A stretch of DNA of 35,289 nt from Vibrionaceae bacterium. GTDB lineage: Bacteria > Pseudomonadota > Gammaproteobacteria > Enterobacterales > Vibrionaceae. The stretch lies in the NCBI GenBank assembly GCA_018222805.1, contig JAAEZQ010000036.1, positions 1-35,289 on the forward strand, read 5' to 3'. The position numbers and the translations under genes were made by a program. This document shows, one piece after another, positions 32,240 to 35,289 of the stretch. The notes under the pieces are model-generated. The model saw only the letters and a program-made list of their open reading frames with translations. It did not search any database and was not told where the DNA came from. How positions within the stretch are numbered: position 1 is the stretch's first letter; every line of letters starts with the position of its first letter.

Positions 32240-34972
32240 ATGATATCTACTAATGAGAAAATATGGCGACAAACATATCAGAGGACACTCAATGTAAAAG
32301 GCATTGAATATAAATACTGGTCTTTAAAAAAACTTGCCCAAGATTATCAAGTCAGTCTATCGAAAATACCCTTTACTAAACGCTTGATTATTGAAAATGT
32401 AATGCGTCAAACCTCAGACTTAAAAGAAGTATCTCAAGTTATCAAAGAGTTATTCTTTAAAAAATCTACGTTTGATTCGGAGATAACTGGTCACTCATCA
32501 GAGTTTAGTTTCTATCCAAGCAGAGTATTGATGCAGGACTATACTGGGATTCCAGCGTTGGTCGATCTTGCTGCCATAAGAGATGCAATAGCGCAAGCTG
32601 GCGGCGATCCGAGCAGTGTGACACCCAATTGCCCTGTAGACCTTGTCATAGACCACTCATTGATTGTTGAACAATCAGGTTCAGAATCCTCTTTAAATAC
32701 GAATCTCCAACAAGAGATGGCGCGAAATAGAGAACGCTATACCTTCCTGAAGTGGGCACAAAAAAATTTCCGCAACTTGACCATCATTCCTCCAGGTAAG
32801 GGGATATGTCATCAGGTTAATCTCGAATATCTATCTCAGGTTGTTCGTGAAGACGAAGAGTGTGTGTTAACGCCAGACACCGTTATAGGAACCGACAGCC
32901 ACACGACTATGGTAAACGGATTGGGCGTGCTGGGTTGGGGAGTGGGTGGTATAGAAGCCGAAGCCGTTATGCTTGGTCAGCCACTCAATATCAATATTCC
33001 ACGTGTTGTTGGCGTTTGCCTTGATGGACAATTACGTCCGGGTGTTACAGCAACCGATCTTGTTTTGACTATTACGGAAAAATTGAGGTCACATGGTGTG
33101 GTCGGTAAATTCGTTGAGTACTATGGTCATGGTTTAGCAAGTCTATCTGTGGCTGACAGAGCAACCCTTGCCAATATGGCACCAGAGTATGGCGCAACCT
33201 GTGGATTTTTCCCGATTGACGAAAACACTCTCGCTTATTTAACCCTTACTAACCGACCGTCTTCACTGGTCGATAGAGTTCGCGCTTATGCTGAAGAACA
33301 AGGCCTATGGTGGGATACAAAGACTCCTTCTCCTGAATATGATGAAAATATTTTAGTCGATTTATCAACTATCGTGACTTCAGTAGCGGGCCCCAAAAGA
33401 CCACAAGACCGACTTAACGTCAATGCGATCAAGAGAGCGACTCTTGAACATTGTTCTATTGATAAAATCCCAAACTCCAATAGCCGTACAGAACATTCAG
33501 ATTCACCTAAGCACTTAGTGCATGGTGACGTCGTCATTGCAGCCATAACCTCATGCACTAACACATCGAACCCAGCCGTTATGCTGACTGCTGGTTTAGT
33601 TGCAAAGGCCGCTGTTGAAAAAGGTTTGTCCGTTCCTAGCTACGTCAAAACTTCTCTCGCACCCGGATCGTTAGCGGTGGCTCGATATCTCAATGATACT
33701 GGCTTGCAGCACTACCTAGACTTATTAGGTTTTCAACGAGTTGGATACGGTTGCACGACATGCATTGGGAACTCAGGCCCACTGAAAAGCAATCTTGAAG
33801 CCGAGATATTGGAAAACAACCTAAACGTATGCGCGGTATTATCAGGAAATCGAAACTTCGAAGGACGAATACACCCATCCGTTAGCCTAAACTGGCTTGC
33901 CTCACCACCATTAGTCGTGGCTTTTGCGTTGGCGGGTACTACCTGTATTGACTTAGAAAACGACCCAATTGCTATCAATAGTAAAAATGAGCCTGTATAT
34001 CTGAGAGAACTTTGGCCAAGCCAATCCATGCTGAATGAAATGCTGAATCAAGTAAATGAGGGCCACTTTAGATTGAGCTACAGCGACATTGCTGAAGGTG
34101 ATGAAGAGTGGCAACAATTGTCGATGAAAGATAGTCCCTGCTATCCGTGGGATGAGGCCTCCACATACATACAACGCCCTCCGTTCTTGGAAATACCACC
34201 TCCAACTTTTCCTATTGAATCAGCACGTGTATTAGCAATTTTAGGAGATTCAATTACGACCGATCATATTTCACCAGCAGGACGAATTTCAGCAAATAGT
34301 CCGGCGGGTCAATATTTGCTTTCAAAAAACATCCCCCCCGAGGAGTTCAATAGCTATGGTTCACGCCGAGGAAATCATCACATCATGGTTCGCGGGACTT
34401 TTTCGAATGTACGTTTGGAAAACAAAATCGCATCGCCAATTATAGGCGGCGTCACTCGATGTTACGGCGACACCATACTGGATGGTTACAACATGTCTAC
34501 CAATGACAAGGTTCCTCCCATCATTCCTATTTTTGAAGCGAGTAGGAACTCAATCGCACTTAAGGTTCCGTTGGTGATATTCGCTGGTAAAGACTATGGT
34601 TCAGGTTCCAGTCGTGACTGGGCAGCAAAAGGATGCCTATTATTGAATGTAAAAGCAGTCATCGCTGAGTCCTTTGAAAGGATTCATCGTAGCAATCTAG
34701 TCGGTATGGGAGTATTGCCTCTTCAACTAACGCGGCCAGGTGAACTAGATGCGCTAACTTTAGAAGGTAATGAAACTGTTTTTATCGCTCCGAATGAACC
34801 TCTTAAGCCCTTATTAGAGCTAAATATTATCGTCGTAACCGCTCAAGGTTCGGAGCACACCATTCCCGTTATTGCACGTATCGACAACCCTAAGGAGCTA
34901 AAATATTTCAACTCGGGAGGCATTCTCAAGTATGTCCTAAAGCAATTAGAAATGAATGTGCAGATGGCCTAA
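32240..34972 (+). CDS. acnA: Aconitate hydratase AcnA
   Basis: This 4Fe-4S enzyme interconverts citrate and isocitrate. It has 910 residues (E. coli AcnA 891) and matches AcnA all along: RVLMQDYTGIPALVDLAA, GTDSHTTMVNGLGVLGWG, GYGCTTCIGNSGPL and GSGSSRDWAAKG. Cluster ligands are Cys439 (ITSCTNTSNP), Cys505 and Cys508. So the enzyme looks active. The N-terminal region is AT-rich and slightly longer than in E. coli. The ribosome site AGAGGA is good. The gene stands alone between a cold-shock gene and ffs, not with prp or TCA genes. Most vibrios rely on AcnB as the main aconitase (not in this window), so this may be a stress or stationary-phase isoform, or acquired; IRP-like RNA binding is known for AcnA proteins. 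Confidence 0.95.
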   Translation: MISTNEKIWRQTYQRTLNVKGIEYKYWSLKKLAQDYQVSLSKIPFTKRLIIENVMRQTSDLKEVSQVIKELFFKKSTFDSEITGHSSEFSFYPSRVLMQDYTGIPALVDLAAIRDAIAQAGGDPSSVTPNCPVDLVIDHSLIVEQSGSESSLNTNLQQEMARNRERYTFLKWAQKNFRNLTIIPPGKGICHQVNLEYLSQVVREDEECVLTPDTVIGTDSHTTMVNGLGVLGWGVGGIEAEAVMLGQPLNINIPRVVGVCLDGQLRPGVTATDLVLTITEKLRSHGVVGKFVEYYGHGLASLSVADRATLANMAPEYGATCGFFPIDENTLAYLTLTNRPSSLVDRVRAYAEEQGLWWDTKTPSPEYDENILVDLSTIVTSVAGPKRPQDRLNVNAIKRATLEHCSIDKIPNSNSRTEHSDSPKHLVHGDVVIAAITSCTNTSNPAVMLTAGLVAKAAVEKGLSVPSYVKTSLAPGSLAVARYLNDTGLQHYLDLLGFQRVGYGCTTCIGNSGPLKSNLEAEILENNLNVCAVLSGNRNFEGRIHPSVSLNWLASPPLVVAFALAGTTCIDLENDPIAINSKNEPVYLRELWPSQSMLNEMLNQVNEGHFRLSYSDIAEGDEEWQQLSMKDSPCYPWDEASTYIQRPPFLEIPPPTFPIESARVLAILGDSITTDHISPAGRISANSPAGQYLLSKNIPPEEFNSYGSRRGNHHIMVRGTFSNVRLENKIASPIIGGVTRCYGDTILDGYNMSTNDKVPPIIPIFEASRNSIALKVPLVIFAGKDYGSGSSRDWAAKGCLLLNVKAVIAESFERIHRSNLVGMGVLPLQLTRPGELDALTLEGNETVFIAPNEPLKPLLELNIIVVTAQGSEHTIPVIARIDNPKELKYFNSGGILKYVLKQLEMNVQMA

Positions 34973-35010
34973 TAGTGCAGATAATTAACAAATGAGCTGA
35001 TATTTATAAT

Positions 35011-35062
35011 AGCCATTTCCTCGCTCTAGTATGACGAGATAGTGGCTTCTGCATTATTTTTT
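35011..35062 (+). terminator. Possible terminator of acnA
   Basis: An imperfect stem (AGCCATTTCCTCG with CGAGATAGTGGCT, 35011-35023 and 35035-35047) has two mismatches and one G-U pair. A T-rich run follows at 35056-35062. It is 38 bases past the acnA stop. Confidence 0.4.
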
Positions 35063-35195
35063 ATTAAAACACACAGATACTTGCAGACGCTGTGAATGTG
35101 AGACGATTTTTTGGTTTGATCGAACTTAGTGTGAGAACTTTTGCTGTAAACCTACAACAAAAAATAGTCTATGGAAACTTATGCTGCGAATATGC

Positions 35196-35230
35196 AAAAA
35201 AGCCTGCAATGTATTTAAACACTGCAGGCT
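35196..35230 (-). terminator. Terminator of ffs
   Basis: An 8-pair stem AGCCTGCA/TGCAGGCT (35201-35208 and 35223-35230) with a 14-base loop is followed on the minus strand by six T residues. It sits 7 bases past the 3' end of the 4.5S RNA. Confidence 0.88.
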
Positions 35231-35237
35231 CTTTAAT

Positions 35238-35289
35238 GGGTGGGACCCCAGCCACATCCCGGCACACAAGTCACACGCTGCGGCTGCTT
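35238..35289 (-). ncRNA. ffs: 4.5S signal recognition particle RNA, 3' part (cut by the window edge)
   Basis: Read on the minus strand, the last 52 bases match the 3' half of E. coli 4.5S RNA: AAGCAGCC, then GTGTGCCGGGATGT, and the terminal CCCACCC that pairs with the RNA's 5' end. The RNA pairs with Ffh to target membrane proteins to the translocon. The 5' half, including most of the SRP domain IV loop, lies beyond the window. Confidence 0.93.

Overview
The window reads as chromosomal DNA of a Vibrio, probably of the Harveyi clade. Three things point there: an Enterobacterales/Vibrio-type ndh-ycfP-thiK-lpoB-ycfL-hinT block, a methyl-accepting chemotaxis protein next to a stand-alone CARF/DUF1887 protein (an arrangement I recall from V. 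cholerae as VC1898-VC1899), and compact gammaproteobacterial genes with good Shine-Dalgarno sites. The species call is inference. No tRNA, insertion sequence, integrase or CRISPR array was seen.

Left part (1-10.1 kb). A minus-strand operon-like run reads hinT, a COG3014 lipoprotein, ycfL, lpoB, thiK, ycfP, ndh. It mixes nucleotide hydrolysis, envelope lipoproteins (LpoB activates peptidoglycan synthase PBP1b), thiamine salvage and respiration. Compared with E. coli, nagZ is absent between thiK and ycfP, and a COG3014 gene is inserted. On the plus strand follow a chemotaxis receptor split by an in-frame UGA and a full-length CARF-nuclease protein with no CRISPR genes nearby.

Middle part (10.1-18.3 kb). 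Housekeeping genes: udp, with a CRP/CytR-type promoter; zntA, a metal-exporting P-type ATPase with a textbook MerR-family promoter; a two-CBS protein; a COG2509-like FAD oxidoreductase; fdxA (7Fe ferredoxin); a SpoU/TrmH RNA methyltransferase; and a class I glutamine amidotransferase.

Polyamine island (17.5-30.8 kb). puuC, puuR, potIHGF-type ABC importer genes, a SpuC-like class III aminotransferase, two divergent glutamine-synthetase-like ligases and puuB form one functional block. It would import putrescine or spermidine and degrade it in two ways: the gamma-glutamyl route (ligase, PuuB oxidase, PuuC dehydrogenase, then a hydrolase) or direct transamination. The canonical PuuD (peptidase C26) is missing, and the adjacent GMP-synthase-like amidotransferase is the obvious candidate to replace it. 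The layout blends the E. coli puu and Pseudomonas spu loci.

Right part (30.9-35.3 kb). This looks more accessory: an Hcp-family protein with a Sec signal peptide, a short orphan reading frame that may be a gene remnant, a cold-shock protein, and a full AcnA-type aconitase behind an AT-rich leader. The window ends inside the 4.5S signal recognition particle RNA gene (ffs, minus strand), preceded by its terminator.
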